DNA from: Peribacillus frigoritolerans
GTDB lineage: Bacteria; Bacillota; Bacilli; Bacillales; DSM-1321
Assembly: GCF_001636405.1 (NCBI RefSeq)
Contig: NZ_KV440950.1
Location: 2,627,712 to 2,691,711 of the forward strand
Reading direction: 5' to 3'
Length of the DNA: 64,000 nucleotides
Under the pieces are notes generated by a model. It ran no database searches. It saw only the letters and a program-made list of their open reading frames with translations, and was not told where the DNA came from. Shown one piece after another: positions 16,141 through 27,861 of this stretch; position 1 is the stretch's first letter, and each line of letters starts with the position of its first letter. The position numbers were made by a program, and so were the translations under genes.

Positions 16141-17991
16141 ATGATGAATTTTCGTAAAGAATTAAAAGAAAGAATGCTGGTTGGGGAAGGGGCAATGGGG
16201 ACCTTGCTTTACTCTAATGGCATTGATCAATGTTATGAGGAATTAAACTGCACGAACCCAGATCAAATAGAGTCCATCCATCGAGCCTATCTGGAAGCTG
16301 GTGCAGATATCCTTCAATCGAATACATACGGAGCCAATTTCAATAAATTGAAGCGGTATGGACTTGAAGATGAAGTGAGCAGAATCAATCGCCAGGGAGT
16401 CATTCTAGCTAAAAAAGCGGCAAAAGGAAAGGCATACGTCTTCGGTACCATAGGGGCACAGCGGAGCATCAGGAAATCGGATTTAAGCATGGAAGAGATA
16501 AAACGGGGTTTTCGTGAACAGCTATACAGTCTGTTGATGGAAAATCCTGATGGGATTCTCCTGGAAACATTTTATGACCTGGAAGAACTGGAAACCGTCC
16601 TGCAAATCGTTAAAAATGAAACCGGACTGCCGATTATCGCAAATGTCTCGATGCATGAACTGGGTAATCTTCAAAATGGAATCCATTTAAATGAAGCCTT
16701 TCAAAAACTCGAGCAATTAGGTGCCGATGTGGTTGGTGTGAATTGCCGCCTCGGACCACATCATATGATTCGGGCCTTGGAAGAAGTGAGTTTGCCAAAG
16801 CAAGCATCGATTGCCATTTACCCTAACGCCAGCCTGCCGGATTATGTCGATGGGAGGCTCGTTTATAAAGCTGTACCGGAATATTTCGGTTCTAGTGCCC
16901 TGGAACTTCGAGAGCAAGGCGCCGCGATCATAGGAGGGTGCTGTGGAACGACTCCACTGCATATTCAAGCTGTAAAGCATGCAATTGGAAGTTTGGCTCC
17001 CGTGAAAGAGAAATTCACGAAATCCCGTGAAATAGAAGTAATTGAGGTGAACGATAGGGAATTGGAACCTCCCCTTTACGAAAAGGCCAAAACGGAACGG
17101 ACGATTCTTGTTGAGCTTGATCCACCGAAAAAGCTAGGGATAGAGAGCTTCATGACTGGTGCTGAGGTTTTGAAAAAAGCAGGGGTCGATTCCATTACAT
17201 TAGCGGATAATTCACTTGCCTCACCAAGGATATCGAATGATGCACTTGCTAATTTACTGAAGAACCAATTGAATATAAATCCGATGGTGCATATAACATG
17301 CCGTGATCGAAATTTGATTGGCCTGCAGTCACATTTAATGGGTCTGCAGACGGTAGGGCTGAACGAAATATTGATCATCACCGGAGACCCTTCAAAAATT
17401 GGGGACTTCCCGGGTGCCACTTCGGTTTATGATTTATCTTCCTTTGACCTGATAAGCATGGTCAAACAATTTAATGAAGGTCTTTCCTATTCCGGTCAAA
17501 GTTTGGGTCAACGGGCAAATTTTAAAATTGCGGCAGCTTTTAATCCCAATGTGAAATATCTGGATAAAGCCGTACTGAGAATGGAAAAGAAGATTGCCTG
17601 CGGTGCTCAATCCTTTTTGACACAGCCAATTTATTCCGTAGAGCAAATCGAAGAAGTATATGAAGCGACAAAACATCTAGAAACCCCGATTTTCATCGGT
17701 ATCATGCCCTTAACAAGCACCCGGAACGCCGAATTCATCCATAATGAGATCCCAGGCATCAAATTGCCTGATAATGTTAGAAGGGCCATGGCTCTAGCGG
17801 GGGATGACCCTGTAAAGTCAAGGATTGAAGGGGTGAATATCGCGCGGGAATTGGTGGACGCGGCTAGGGAAAAATTCAAGGGCATATATTTAATCACTCC
17901 TTTCCTTCGCTATGAAATGACGGCGGAACTAACGAAATATATTAGAAAAGTCGATAGTAAACAGACATCAGAGGTGGCAGTACATGAATAA
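16141..17991 (+). CDS. yitJ: Homocysteine S-methyltransferase / methylenetetrahydrofolate reductase fusion
   Basis: A 616-residue two-domain protein. Residues about 1-300 form a zinc-dependent homocysteine methyltransferase barrel with ligands Cys202 (VGVNCRLG) and Cys267-Cys268 (GGCCGTT). Residues about 318-600 form a 5,10-methylenetetrahydrofolate reductase, with [11 protein letters not shown] at its start, HITCRDRN and IGDFPGA. The reductase makes 5-methyl-THF for methionine synthesis; the methyltransferase half likely uses another methyl donor. ATG at 16141 follows GAGGGTG; ATG at 16144 is equally possible. It is the first gene behind the S-box and overlaps metH by 8 bases. Confidence 0.95.
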   Translation: MMNFRKELKERMLVGEGAMGTLLYSNGIDQCYEELNCTNPDQIESIHRAYLEAGADILQSNTYGANFNKLKRYGLEDEVSRINRQGVILAKKAAKGKAYVFGTIGAQRSIRKSDLSMEEIKRGFREQLYSLLMENPDGILLETFYDLEELETVLQIVKNETGLPIIANVSMHELGNLQNGIHLNEAFQKLEQLGADVVGVNCRLGPHHMIRALEEVSLPKQASIAIYPNASLPDYVDGRLVYKAVPEYFGSSALELREQGAAIIGGCCGTTPLHIQAVKHAIGSLAPVKEKFTKSREIEVIEVNDRELEPPLYEKAKTERTILVELDPPKKLGIESFMTGAEVLKKAGVDSITLADNSLASPRISNDALANLLKNQLNINPMVHITCRDRNLIGLQSHLMGLQTVGLNEILIITGDPSKIGDFPGATSVYDLSSFDLISMVKQFNEGLSYSGQSLGQRANFKIAAAFNPNVKYLDKAVLRMEKKIACGAQSFLTQPIYSVEQIEEVYEATKHLETPIFIGIMPLTSTRNAEFIHNEIPGIKLPDNVRRAMALAGDDPVKSRIEGVNIARELVDAAREKFKGIYLITPFLRYEMTAELTKYIRKVDSKQTSEVAVHE

Positions 17992-20900
17992 AAAAGCGAT
18001 TCAAGATCAGTTAAATTCTAAGATTCTCCTACTTGATGGGGCGATGGGAACGATGCTTCAAGCGGAGAATTTGACAGCAGACGATTTTGGCGGGGAACAA
18101 TTCGAGGGCTGCAATGAATATTTATCACTGACGCAACCGGAAATCATCCAATCCATTCATGAAAAATATTTAGCAGCGGGCGCAGATATCATAGAAACAA
18201 ATACCTTTGGAGCGACCAGCATCGTCCTTGAGGAATACCAAATAAGTACGATTGCCTACAAGCTAAATAAAATTTCAGCTGAGCTTGCCGTTAAAGCTTG
18301 TGAAAAGTATTCCAATGATGAATGGCCAAGATATGTAGCTGGCTCGATGGGCCCGACTACAAAAACGCTTTCCGTAACGGGCGGAACGACTTTTGATGTT
18401 TTAACAGATTCTTATGAAGAGCAGGCACTGGGTCTCTTGGATGGCGGGGTAGACTTGCTGTTGGTGGAAACCTGTCAGGATATGCTTAATGTCAAGGCTG
18501 CCTTTTCTGGAATCAAAGCAGCATTCGCTAAAACGGGAAAAGATGTGCCTGTCATCATATCAGGAACAATCGAACCGATGGGCACGACACTTGCCGGCCA
18601 GTCCATAGAAGCTTTTTATTTATCGGTTGAACATATGAAGCCCGTAGCTGTCGGCCTTAATTGTGCAACAGGGCCGGAATTCATGATTGACCATATCAGG
18701 ACACTTGCAGATATATCAAATAGCGCCATCAGCTGTTATCCGAATGCCGGGCTCCCTGATGAAGAAGGCCACTATCATGAATCACCTACATCCCTGGCAG
18801 AGAAAATGAAGCAATTTGCCGAAAAGGGATGGGTCAATATCATTGGCGGATGTTGTGGCACGACACCAGAACATATTAAAGAACTTTCCAGGGTACTCGA
18901 AGGCATGAAGCCCCGTACGATTATGGAAGCTGCCCATGGTCATGCCGTATCAGGGATAGAGCCGCTAATTTATGATGATTCAATGCGTCCTTTATTCGTA
19001 GGGGAGAGAACGAATGTTATCGGTTCCCGAAAATTCAAGGAGCTGATACGTGGAAAGCATTACGAGCCAGCTGCCGAGATTGCACGTAACCAGGTAAAGA
19101 AAGGTGCCCATGTCATTGATATCTGTCTTGCCGATCCTGATGGGGATGAGCTTGGCGACATGAAGGAATTTGTAGAAGAGGTCGTCAAAAAAGTGAAAGT
19201 CCCATTGGTCATCGACACTACGGATGAAGTCGTACTTGAACAAGCATTAAAACATTCACAAGGAAAATCGATCATAAATTCCATAAACCTTGAAGATGGT
19301 GAAGAGCGCTTTGAAAAAATAGTACCCTTAGTCCATCAATATGGTGCAGCCGTTGTCGTAGGAACCATTGATGAAATTGGGATGGCCGTCGATGCTGAAC
19401 GGAAATTGGAAGTGGCTACGCGGTCTGTGGATTTGCTCGTCAATAAGTACGGTCTAAACAAAAATGACATCATTTTTGATCCGCTGGTATTTCCTGTAGG
19501 CACCGGGGATGAACAATATATTGGATCTGCATTGGAGACGGTGAATGGAATAAAGGCGATTAAAGAAAAGTTTCCGGAATGCCTAACGATACTTGGAATT
19601 TCCAACGTTTCTTTCGGTCTGCCGGCGAGGGGAAGGGAAATATTAAATGCCGTTTTCCTTTACCATTGTACAAAAGCGGGTCTCGATTATGCTATCGTGA
19701 ATACAGAAAAACTTGAACGTTTCGCCTTGATACCGGAAGAGGAAGTGAAATTGGCGGAGGCACTCCTGTTTGAGACTTCAACTGAAACTTTAGCGATTTT
19801 CACCGAATTTTATCGTGGAAAAAAAGCGGAGAAGAAGGATAATGGTGTGATCCTGCCATTGGACGAACGTCTTGGTAACTATATTATCGAAGGAACGAAA
19901 GAAGGATTGATTGATGATTTAAATGAAGCGATAGAGCGTGGTGATACCCCATTGGAAATCATCAATGGACCATTGATGGATGGGATGAGTGAAGTGGGGC
20001 GGCTGTTCAATGACAACCAACTTATTGTCGCAGAGGTGCTTCAGAGTGCTGAAGCGATGAAGGCGGCTGTAGCTCACCTTGAACCACTTATGGAAAACTC
20101 TGAAGATAGTGCTAAGAAAGGGAAAATCCTGTTGGCGACCGTCAAGGGAGATGTGCATGATATCGGGAAAAACCTAGTGGATATCATCCTTTCCAATAAC
20201 GGCTATGAAGTCATTGATTTGGGAATAAAGGTCGCACCGCAACAAATCATTGAAGAGGTTCGAAAACATGAGCCAACCATCATTGGCCTATCTGGGTTAC
20301 TTGTCAAATCTGCACAGCAAATGGTTTTAACCGCGCAGGATTTAAGGCAAGCGGGAATAGATACCCCAATTTTAGTTGGAGGGGCAGCATTATCCCGTAA
20401 ATTCACCGATTTTAAAATTTCACCTGAATATGAAGGGCCGGTTTTATATTCCAAAGATGCGATGGATGGTTTGGCGGTAACGAATATTTTACATGACGCC
20501 GACAAAAAAGTGGTGTACTTGGAAGAGTTGATCGAGAAACGAGAAAGATCGAAAGCGAATGCCGCCATTGCTGCCACATTGGAAAAACCTGTTCGTAAGC
20601 AGTCCACAGCGGCTCCTTTAAGCGATGTTCCTGTTCAAACACCGCGTGACATTAAACGACACGTCCTGAAAAACTATCCATTGGATGTCGTCCAGCCATA
20701 TATAAATAGGCAAATGCTGATTGGTCATCATTTGGGGTTAAAAGGCAAAGTTACCGAATTGCTTAAGCAAGGGAATGAAAAAGCAGTGCAGCTCAATGAT
20801 CTCGTTGACGAATTGATCGAATTCCTAAAGACGGAACCGGATTACGGTTTGAATGCAGTTTATCAATTTTTCCCTGCTCAAAGCGAAGGAGATAAGCTAT

Positions 20901-21433
20901 TTATATATAACCCGGACAATCATCATGAGGTTTTGGAAACTTTCGACTTCCCCCGGCAAGATACGAATCCGCATCTTTGTTTAGCGGACTTCGCAAAACC
21001 GATTTCCTCCGGGCAAATGGATTATGTTGGTTTCTTCCTGGTCACTGCCGGAAAAGGAATCAGAAAATGGGCAGAAAAACTGAAGCTTGAAGGTGATTTC
21101 TTGAAAAATCATGCCCTTCAATCACTTGCTCTTGAAACAGCTGAAGGGTTCGCGGAAAGAATTCATCAATTAATGCGGGATGATTTAGGTATAAGCGATC
21201 CGATTGATATGTCCATGAAAGAGCGGTTTGCAGCTAAGTACACCGGGCAAAGGTTTTCATTTGGTTATCCTGCTTGTCCTAATCTGGAAGACCAGGAGAA
21301 GCTATTCCGCCTGTTGCAACCTCAAGATATCGGCGTGGAATTGACTGAAGGATGCATGATGGAACCAGAGGCTTCCGTTTCAGCCATTGTTTTTGCACAT
21401 CCTGAAGCTCGTTACTTTAATGTCGATCGATAA
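17984..21433 (+). CDS. metH: Cobalamin-dependent methionine synthase
   Basis: A 1149-residue four-module enzyme transferring methyl from 5-methyl-THF to homocysteine via cobalamin. Module order: homocysteine domain (about 1-310; [23 protein letters not shown]), pterin domain (about 330-600; [23 protein letters not shown]), cobalamin domain (about 630-870; DVHDIGKN with axial His725), and C-terminal SAM-binding reactivation domain (about 900-1149; [15 protein letters not shown]). GAGGTGG lies 6 bases before the ATG. Translation is probably coupled to yitJ, which supplies its substrate 5-methyl-THF. B. subtilis has no metH and uses B12-independent MetE instead, so this genome follows the pattern of B12-using Bacillaceae. 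Confidence 0.97.
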   Translation: MNKKAIQDQLNSKILLLDGAMGTMLQAENLTADDFGGEQFEGCNEYLSLTQPEIIQSIHEKYLAAGADIIETNTFGATSIVLEEYQISTIAYKLNKISAELAVKACEKYSNDEWPRYVAGSMGPTTKTLSVTGGTTFDVLTDSYEEQALGLLDGGVDLLLVETCQDMLNVKAAFSGIKAAFAKTGKDVPVIISGTIEPMGTTLAGQSIEAFYLSVEHMKPVAVGLNCATGPEFMIDHIRTLADISNSAISCYPNAGLPDEEGHYHESPTSLAEKMKQFAEKGWVNIIGGCCGTTPEHIKELSRVLEGMKPRTIMEAAHGHAVSGIEPLIYDDSMRPLFVGERTNVIGSRKFKELIRGKHYEPAAEIARNQVKKGAHVIDICLADPDGDELGDMKEFVEEVVKKVKVPLVIDTTDEVVLEQALKHSQGKSIINSINLEDGEERFEKIVPLVHQYGAAVVVGTIDEIGMAVDAERKLEVATRSVDLLVNKYGLNKNDIIFDPLVFPVGTGDEQYIGSALETVNGIKAIKEKFPECLTILGISNVSFGLPARGREILNAVFLYHCTKAGLDYAIVNTEKLERFALIPEEEVKLAEALLFETSTETLAIFTEFYRGKKAEKKDNGVILPLDERLGNYIIEGTKEGLIDDLNEAIERGDTPLEIINGPLMDGMSEVGRLFNDNQLIVAEVLQSAEAMKAAVAHLEPLMENSEDSAKKGKILLATVKGDVHDIGKNLVDIILSNNGYEVIDLGIKVAPQQIIEEVRKHEPTIIGLSGLLVKSAQQMVLTAQDLRQAGIDTPILVGGAALSRKFTDFKISPEYEGPVLYSKDAMDGLAVTNILHDADKKVVYLEELIEKRERSKANAAIAATLEKPVRKQSTAAPLSDVPVQTPRDIKRHVLKNYPLDVVQPYINRQMLIGHHLGLKGKVTELLKQGNEKAVQLNDLVDELIEFLKTEPDYGLNAVYQFFPAQSEGDKLFIYNPDNHHEVLETFDFPRQDTNPHLCLADFAKPISSGQMDYVGFFLVTAGKGIRKWAEKLKLEGDFLKNHALQSLALETAEGFAERIHQLMRDDLGISDPIDMSMKERFAAKYTGQRFSFGYPACPNLEDQEKLFRLLQPQDIGVELTEGCMMEPEASVSAIVFAHPEARYFNVDR

Positions 21434-21445
21434 CTTCATTTAATA

Positions 21446-21477
21446 AAGGCAGCGGTATTTTTTACCGCTGCCTTATT
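21446..21477 (+). terminator. yitJ-metH operon terminator
   Basis: Perfect arms aaggcagcggta (21446-21457) and taccgctgcctt (21463-21474). The T-tail is short, so efficiency is uncertain. Confidence 0.7.
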
Positions 21478-21537
21478 GCGCATGAAACCCCTTAACTGGT
21501 ACACCTTAATGGTCAAAAGGAAGGGGATACAGCACCT

Positions 21538-22305
21538 ATGAAGAAGATGCTAAAATTAATTCTTGCCATGGCGAGTTCTCTCATTATTATTTTGTCTGAT
21601 GTGGATGTGCAAAACATTCAAGTACATGCAGTGGTTCCTGAAGAGATGACACCGTTGCTAAAAAGTAAGGCGAATCAGAAAATCGCCTATTTGACCTTCG
21701 ATGACGGACCATCCTTGAATACCATGGAGATATTGAATATTTTGGACCGCTATCATGTTAAGGCCACATTTTTCGTTAAGGGTAACGAAGAACCATACGC
21801 AAAGAGATGTTATCAGGAAATGATATCCCGCGGTCATTCGATCGCCCTTCATTCTTATACACATGATTATTCCATCGTTTATCGGTCGACTGAGAGTTTC
21901 TTTCAAGATTTGAATAGGCTTGAAACCATGCTGCAAGAGGAGTATGGAATAAAAAGCCGTATTGTGCGCCTTCCTGGCGGCTCGAATAATCGGCTGCGGC
22001 ATCAGGCGTCAACGAAACCAATCATCAATGGAATCCTTCAGCAACTAAAGGAAAAAGGGTATATTTATTTTGATTGGTCCATTGATTCGACAGATGGCTT
22101 CAGTCCGTCAATAAGTGAACAACAAATCATTTCTGCTGTACAAAAAGGGACGAAAAATCAAAAGCATGTTAATATCTTATTGCATGATATCAATAGTATG
22201 AAAAATACAGTGAAAGCGTTGCCCGATATAATTGAATTCCTTAAAAAAGAAGGATATACCTTTGATACTATTGATGAGACTACGCCGAAAATGCAATTTA
22301 ATTGA
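21538..22305 (+). CDS. Secreted polysaccharide deacetylase (NodB domain)
   Basis: 255 residues with an N-terminal signal-like segment (MKKMLKLILAMASSLIIILS). The NodB motifs are present: TFDDGPS (Asp55 catalytic base, Asp56 metal ligand), HSYTH (His105, His109 metal ligands), RLPGG (motif 3), DWSIDSTDG and ILLHD (motif 5). The family removes acetyl groups from N-acetylated cell wall sugars such as peptidoglycan GlcNAc or MurNAc outside the membrane. The overall layout resembles Bacillus peptidoglycan GlcNAc deacetylases, but the substrate is not determined. It is probably transcribed alone; the next gene follows 74 bases later without a terminator. Confidence 0.9.
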   Translation: MKKMLKLILAMASSLIIILSDVDVQNIQVHAVVPEEMTPLLKSKANQKIAYLTFDDGPSLNTMEILNILDRYHVKATFFVKGNEEPYAKRCYQEMISRGHSIALHSYTHDYSIVYRSTESFFQDLNRLETMLQEEYGIKSRIVRLPGGSNNRLRHQASTKPIINGILQQLKEKGYIYFDWSIDSTDGFSPSISEQQIISAVQKGTKNQKHVNILLHDINSMKNTVKALPDIIEFLKKEGYTFDTIDETTPKMQFN

Positions 22306-22379
22306 TGAACACATTGTTTAACTATAGTAAATTAAGGTATAGGATATTGAGATTACATGCGAAAGGATTTATCGTCTCT

Positions 22380-23150
22380 ATGATGCCATCATTGTTTTTA
22401 TCACATGGAACACCGCTATTAGCTTTGGAAAAGAATAGCTATACTCTTTTTTTGAAGGAGTATATGCAAACTATGAAGAAACCTGCTGCCATCGTCATTT
22501 TGTCAGCACATTGGGAAAATGAAGATCAAATGATTTCTGCAGTGGGGAAGCATGAAGTCATTTACGATTTTGCTGGATTTCCTGAAGAAATATTTCAAAT
22601 AACTTATCCTGCGAGGGGATGCCTGGAGCTGTCAGATCGAATTTTAACCTTATTGTCCAGGATAGATGTATTGGGGGAACTTGATGAAAGGCGCCCCCTG
22701 GATCATGGGGCATGGGGGCTTTTGCATATCATGTACCCAGAAGCTGATATCCCGACCGTATCTATGTCCATTAGTCCTTCGCTGCCATTGGACAAGCAGT
22801 ATGAAATTGGGAAAGCATTGAGGGAATTAAAGGAAAATAATGTCCTGATCATAGGAAGCGGTGGAATTGTCCATAATTTCACACATATTCAGGAAGATAT
22901 GCATGTTGCAGAGGGATGGGCAATCGAGTTTGAGAACTGGGTCGAAGAAAAAATCATGAAATGGGATTTGCAATCTTTGTTCAATTATGAAAATATCGCC
23001 CCTTACAGTACAGAGGCTGTGCCTTCCAAAGAGCATTTCATTCCATTGGTCATCGCAATGGGCTCAGGGGATGACAATAAAAAAGCGGCTCTTCTGCACA
23101 GAAGCTTTCAATATGGCAATCTAAGTTTAACAGCTTGGAAGTTTGAGTGA
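22380..23150 (+). CDS. Class III extradiol dioxygenase-like protein (DODA/YgiD type)
   Basis: A 256-residue protein of the LigB superfamily. It begins MMPSLFLSHGTPLLALE, with the conserved iron/zinc-ligand histidine in SHGTP, followed by ILSAHWE (second ligand His), LDHGAWG and GSGGIVHNF (third region). E. coli YgiD and plant DODA cleave 4,5-positions of DOPA-type catechols; the bacterial substrate is usually unknown. ATG at 22380 is chosen because AAAGGAT lies upstream and the family starts here; a 26-residue upstream extension overlaps the previous gene and is not family-like. Confidence 0.88.
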   Translation: MMPSLFLSHGTPLLALEKNSYTLFLKEYMQTMKKPAAIVILSAHWENEDQMISAVGKHEVIYDFAGFPEEIFQITYPARGCLELSDRILTLLSRIDVLGELDERRPLDHGAWGLLHIMYPEADIPTVSMSISPSLPLDKQYEIGKALRELKENNVLIIGSGGIVHNFTHIQEDMHVAEGWAIEFENWVEEKIMKWDLQSLFNYENIAPYSTEAVPSKEHFIPLVIAMGSGDDNKKAALLHRSFQYGNLSLTAWKFE

Positions 23151-23524
23151 GGTGAAAGGGTTTTCAAACTAGTTAAATTTACCTGAAAAATAATCATTAT
23201 ACAAAAATACAAAAATCTTTTTTTAGCGAAAAAAAGACTTAAATGAGCAAAAAAGACAGTTAAAAGCGATTTTTGACGAATTAAGCAGAAATATAGTTGA
23301 AAAAAGGTTGTATAAAGTGGTTTAACCTTTGGATATTTCGACAAAAACATGTTAATATAACATCTGAAAACGTTTTATCCTTTAAAATTTTATTATTCAA
23401 TAACCAAAGTTATTTATTATATATCTTATATATATCATATATTTGGGGAAAATTAGAAGAAAGAAATTGGGGATGGATAAAACGGAATGAAAAAAATTAT
23501 GAGAAAAATTTGGGGGTTTACAAA
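23151..23524 (+). other. odhAB upstream region with cre-like site
   Basis: An AT-rich gap with no gene. TGAAAACGTTTTAT at 23365-23378 is close to the CcpA cre consensus (WTGNAANCGNWNNCW), failing at the first W and the conserved C. Control of odhAB by carbon catabolite repression is known in B. subtilis. An in-frame extension of odhA through this region (from 23297) has no family similarity and is rejected. Confidence 0.45.
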
Positions 23525-26377
23525 ATGACCATCAATGATTCTAAGGTATTAGACCACTGGAAAGCTTTTTCGGGTCCAAACCTTGGGTATGTCATGGAGC
23601 AATACGATTTATTTCTAGCCAACCCGGAAGAAGTGGATCCGGAACTGAAAAACTTTTTTGAAGTAGCAGGTCCTCCTTCATTCGATGTATCGGCAGAAAC
23701 AACGACTGTAAGTGCATCAACTGTACAAACTGGAGAAGTTCTTCCAATGAAGAAAATTATGTCTGCAGTGAAGTTAGCTGAAAATATCCGTGCATACGGG
23801 CATCTTGCTGCAAATATTTATCCTTTAAAAGAAGAAGCTCTGGACACTGAACAAATTCACTTTGAAAAATATGGCTTGACTGCAGATGATTTAAGGAAAA
23901 TACCGGCTGACTTTATTTGTCCGGAATCACCTGAAGACGTGAAAGACGGATACGAAGCCGTACAATACCTAAAACAACTCTATACAAAAACGATAGCCTT
24001 TGAATTTCATCATGTTAATGACTTGGATGAAAAGCAATGGCTTACTGATATGGTCGAATCTGGAAACATGTTCCCGGAAGTGGGAAAAGAGAAAAGAGAA
24101 CTATTACTTAAACGATTGAATGAAGTTGAAGGTTTCGAGAAATTCCTTCACCGCACATATGTAGGGCAAAAACGTTTCTCAATTGAAGGACTGGATGCTA
24201 TGGTTCCGATTTTAGATGAAATGATTTCACAAACTGTCCAAAACGGAACGGGTAATGTGAATATTGCCATGGCTCACCGTGGACGCTTGAATGTGCTTGC
24301 ACATGTATTAGGAAAGCCTTATGAGGTCATTTTCTCTGAATTCCAACATTCACCGAATAAAGATTTGGTTCCTTCCGAAGGTTCGACAGGCATTAACAAT
24401 GGATGGACAGGTGATGTTAAATACCATTTAGGTCTGGATAAACAGATTACTAAAGCTAATATACAAAAAGCAAGGATTACACTTGCAAATAACCCAAGTC
24501 ACTTGGAAGTAGTCGGTCCAATCGTGGAAGGGTATTCTCGTGCGGCTCAAGAAGACCGTACAGAAAAAGGATTCCCGGTGCAAGACATTTCCAAATCTCT
24601 TGCAATCCTGATTCATGGTGATGCTGCATTCCCAGGTGAAGGAATTGTACCTGAAACGTTTAACTTAAGCCGTTTACGCGGTTATCAAGTTGGCGGCGCA
24701 ATCCATATCATCGCCAATAACATGATCGGTTTTACAACGGAAAGTGAAGATTCACGTTCAACCTTATATGCTAGTGATTTGGCAAAAGGCTTTGAAGTGC
24801 CGATCGTGCATGTAAATGCAGATGATCCAGAAGCATGTATGGCTGCTGTGAACCTTGCTAACCTATATCGTGAAAAATACAACAAGGATTTCTTGATCGA
24901 CCTGATCGGTTACAGACGTTTCGGCCATAACGAAATGGATGAGCCATTGGTGACTCAACCTGAAATGTATGCATTAATCCATAAGCATCCAACCGTAAAA
25001 GAGCTTTATGGGAAAAAACTTATTGAATCAGGCGAGTTCACTGAAGCTGAAGTTAAAGCGATTGCTGAGCAAGTGGATACAAGGCTTGCAGATGCATATG
25101 CGAAAATTTCCGGAAATAAACCGGAAGCTTCCAAAGAGTGTAATCCTCCTGGGATTATTGAAAAAGGACTTCCAGCCATTGAAACGGCAGTTCCGAAACA
25201 AGAACTTGTTACAATTAACGAAGAGCTTGTTAAGTGGCCGGAAGGATTCACCCCTAATAAAAAATTAGGAAAGATCTTATCACGTCGCTTGGATTCCTTT
25301 GGTCCTGACGGAAAAATCGATTGGGCACATGCCGAGACATTGGCTTTTGCATCGATTTTAAGTGACGGCACGCCAATCCGTTTGACTGGACAAGATTCAG
25401 AGCGTGGAACATTCGCACAACGTAATATCATGTTACATGATAGTGTTAATGGAAAAACATATTCACCACTTCACACACTTGAAACTGCAAAAGCTTCATT
25501 CGCTGTTCATAACAGCCCGCTTACGGAAACGGCAGTTCTGGCTTATGAATATGGTTATAATGTTTTTGCACCTGAGACACTTGTATTATGGGAAGGCCAA
25601 TTCGGTGACTTCGCTAATACAGCACAAGTAATCTTTGACCAATTCATCGCTGCTGGCCGTGCAAAATGGGGTCAAAAATCAGGTCTTGTCATGCTGCTTC
25701 CACACGGTTATGAAGGACAAGGGCCAGAGCACTCAAGTGCACGATTGGAACGCTTCCTTCAATTAGCAGCTGAAAACAACTGGACAGTTGCTAACTTAAG
25801 TTCGGCAGCTCAATACTTCCATATCCTTAGAAGACAAGCTAAGATTTTGGATCAAGAACAAGTACGTCCGCTTGTCATCATGACACCGAAGAGTATGCTT
25901 CGTAATCAGGTGATGGCTTCTACAACAGAAGAATTCAGTGAAGGCGCGTTTGAATCATTCGTAGAAACCAAAGCTTTGGGCAAAAAACCTAAATCGGTTG
26001 AACGCATTGTTTTTGCAACAGGTAAATTGGCGGTTGAACTTCGTGAAAAAGCGGCAACTGAAAAAAATACAGATTGGTTGCAAATCATCAGTATCGAAGA
26101 AATTTATCCATTCCCATTCACTGGAGTTCAAGAAGCCCTGAAAAAATATACAAATCTTAAAGAAATCTTCTGGGCTCAAGAAGAACCTAAAAACATGGGT
26201 GCTTGGACATTTGTTGAACCTCGCCTAAATGCAGCGGCTCCTGGCAATCTTTCAGTAACATATATAGGAAGGAAGCGCAGATCAAGCCCGGCTGAGGGAG
26301 ATCCACTTGTCCATAAAAATGAACAACAACGGATTATGACTCAAGCAATTACACGCAATAATGAGGGGGAGAAATAA
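23525..26377 (+). CDS. odhA: 2-oxoglutarate dehydrogenase E1 component
   Basis: A 950-residue thiamine diphosphate enzyme that decarboxylates 2-oxoglutarate and passes succinyl to the lipoyl group of E2 in the TCA cycle. Recognised segments: [17 protein letters not shown] at the N-terminus, [35 protein letters not shown] (ThDP/Mg region, ending in IIANNMIGF), [13 protein letters not shown] and, in the C-terminal half, [24 protein letters not shown]. The length matches B. subtilis OdhA (about 944). ATG at 23525 has GGGGG about 8 bases upstream. A single base separates it from odhB, so the two form an operon; the E3 gene is elsewhere. Confidence 0.97.
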   Translation: MTINDSKVLDHWKAFSGPNLGYVMEQYDLFLANPEEVDPELKNFFEVAGPPSFDVSAETTTVSASTVQTGEVLPMKKIMSAVKLAENIRAYGHLAANIYPLKEEALDTEQIHFEKYGLTADDLRKIPADFICPESPEDVKDGYEAVQYLKQLYTKTIAFEFHHVNDLDEKQWLTDMVESGNMFPEVGKEKRELLLKRLNEVEGFEKFLHRTYVGQKRFSIEGLDAMVPILDEMISQTVQNGTGNVNIAMAHRGRLNVLAHVLGKPYEVIFSEFQHSPNKDLVPSEGSTGINNGWTGDVKYHLGLDKQITKANIQKARITLANNPSHLEVVGPIVEGYSRAAQEDRTEKGFPVQDISKSLAILIHGDAAFPGEGIVPETFNLSRLRGYQVGGAIHIIANNMIGFTTESEDSRSTLYASDLAKGFEVPIVHVNADDPEACMAAVNLANLYREKYNKDFLIDLIGYRRFGHNEMDEPLVTQPEMYALIHKHPTVKELYGKKLIESGEFTEAEVKAIAEQVDTRLADAYAKISGNKPEASKECNPPGIIEKGLPAIETAVPKQELVTINEELVKWPEGFTPNKKLGKILSRRLDSFGPDGKIDWAHAETLAFASILSDGTPIRLTGQDSERGTFAQRNIMLHDSVNGKTYSPLHTLETAKASFAVHNSPLTETAVLAYEYGYNVFAPETLVLWEGQFGDFANTAQVIFDQFIAAGRAKWGQKSGLVMLLPHGYEGQGPEHSSARLERFLQLAAENNWTVANLSSAAQYFHILRRQAKILDQEQVRPLVIMTPKSMLRNQVMASTTEEFSEGAFESFVETKALGKKPKSVERIVFATGKLAVELREKAATEKNTDWLQIISIEEIYPFPFTGVQEALKKYTNLKEIFWAQEEPKNMGAWTFVEPRLNAAAPGNLSVTYIGRKRRSSPAEGDPLVHKNEQQRIMTQAITRNNEGEK

Positions 26378-26378
26378 A

Positions 26379-27656
26379 ATGGCTGAAGTAAAAGTACCTG
26401 AATTAGCAGAATCAATTTCTGAAGGATCTATTGCGCAATGGTTAAAACAACCCGGTGATCACGTTGAAAAGGGAGAATATGTCCTTGAACTTGAAACGGA
26501 TAAAGTGAACGTTGAAATCATTTCAGATTATACTGGTACACTTTCTGAACATTTAGCAGAAGAAGGCGATACTGTCCAAGTCGGACAGGCTATCGCCATC
26601 GTTGATGAAAATGGATCAGCTGCAGCAGCTCCAAAAGCGGAAGCTCCTAAGGTTGAAGAAGCTAAAGCAGAACCAGTTAAGGCTGAACAAGCGGCTCCTG
26701 CTAAAGAGGCTCCTAAATCAGAAGCGAAAGAATCATCATCCACTCAACAAGTTATTGCATCACCAGCTGCAAGGAAATTGGCTCGTGAAAAAGGAATTGA
26801 CTTGACTCAAGTGCCTGTAGCAGATCCACTAGGTCGTGTACGTGTACAAGACGTAGAAGCAGCAAGTAATGCACCTGCAGCTCCTGCAGCACCTGCGGCA
26901 GCTCCAAAACAAGCTCCTGCAGCTAAACAAGCAGCAGCTCCTGTTGAAGTGAATGATGACCGCATTGAAGTGGTTAAGATGACACGCCGTCGTCAAACCA
27001 TTGCCAAACGTCTGGTTCAAGTACAATCAGAAGCAGCCATGCTTACAACTTTTAACGAAGTCGATCTTTCTGCAGTCATGGAATTGCGTAACCGCCATAA
27101 GGATTCTTTCGTGAAAACAAATGATGTTAAACTTGGTTTCATGTCATTCTTCACTAAAGCGGTCATTGGCGCATTGAAAAAATATCCGTTATTGAATGCT
27201 GAAATCCAAGGCGACCATATCCTGAAAAAGAACTTTTATGATATCGGTGTAGCAGTATCCACTGATGAAGGTCTTGTCGTTCCGGTTGTAAGGGATGCTG
27301 ACCGCAAAAGCTTTGCTGAAATCGAGAAGAACATTTCGGATTTAGCTGTTAAAGCGCGTAACAACAAACTGGGACTTTCGGATTTATCAGGTGGTACTTT
27401 TACCATCACTAACGGAGGGACTTTCGGTTCCCTATTATCAACACCAATCTTGAATGCCCCTCAAGTTGGGATCTTGGGCATGCATACAATCAAGACTCGT
27501 CCAATCGCTGTTGGAGACCAAATCGAAAACAGACCAATGATGTACCTTGCATTATCTTATGATCACCGTATCGTAGACGGAAAAGAAGCTGTTGGTTTCT
27601 TGGTGGCCATCAAAGATATGCTTGAAGATCCAGAACAACTTTTACTTCAAGGCTAA
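26379..27656 (+). CDS. odhB: Dihydrolipoyllysine succinyltransferase (2-oxoglutarate dehydrogenase E2)
   Basis: A 425-residue E2 core protein. Domains: lipoyl domain 1-77 with lipoylated Lys42 in ETDKVNV; an Ala/Glu/Lys-rich linker (about 80-122); peripheral subunit-binding domain (about 125-162; [16 protein letters not shown]); a second Ala/Pro linker (about 167-190); and a catalytic domain with SYDHRIVDG (His396). It transfers succinyl from lipoate to CoA. The ribosome site GGGGGAG overlaps the odhA end. Terminated at 27669-27702. Confidence 0.97.
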   Translation: MAEVKVPELAESISEGSIAQWLKQPGDHVEKGEYVLELETDKVNVEIISDYTGTLSEHLAEEGDTVQVGQAIAIVDENGSAAAAPKAEAPKVEEAKAEPVKAEQAAPAKEAPKSEAKESSSTQQVIASPAARKLAREKGIDLTQVPVADPLGRVRVQDVEAASNAPAAPAAPAAAPKQAPAAKQAAAPVEVNDDRIEVVKMTRRRQTIAKRLVQVQSEAAMLTTFNEVDLSAVMELRNRHKDSFVKTNDVKLGFMSFFTKAVIGALKKYPLLNAEIQGDHILKKNFYDIGVAVSTDEGLVVPVVRDADRKSFAEIEKNISDLAVKARNNKLGLSDLSGGTFTITNGGTFGSLLSTPILNAPQVGILGMHTIKTRPIAVGDQIENRPMMYLALSYDHRIVDGKEAVGFLVAIKDMLEDPEQLLLQG

Positions 27657-27668
27657 TAAAATAATACT

Positions 27669-27702
27669 ACCCCCCTGTCATCTTGACATGGGGGTTTTTT
27701 TT
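27669..27702 (+). terminator. odhAB terminator
   Basis: The stem ccccc-c-tgtca with tgaca-t-ggggg, 3-base loop, is followed by eight T residues. Confidence 0.9.
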
Positions 27703-27861
27703 GTTGAACAAGAAAGGATATTTTCATAGAAAAAAAGATAACTAATAAAAATGAATGTTTTTGAATGTATTTTTGGATGAATTTGATTATTTTTAAACGT
27801 TTATGATTGATTATTCCTTCGTTTTCATATATGATGATGATATTAAAGTGAGGTGGGCGAA

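Noticed and set aside
20203-20607. A 134-codon minus-strand ORF inside metH
   Set aside because: Antisense to the cobalamin domain of metH; no independent evidence.
25006-25431. A 141-codon minus-strand ORF inside odhA
   Set aside because: Antisense to conserved odhA sequence; codon composition is a shadow of the + strand gene.
27780-27861. A cre site before fruR (tttaaacgtttatg)
   Set aside because: It has the central AACGTT, but lacks the TG and CA ends needed for a CcpA site.
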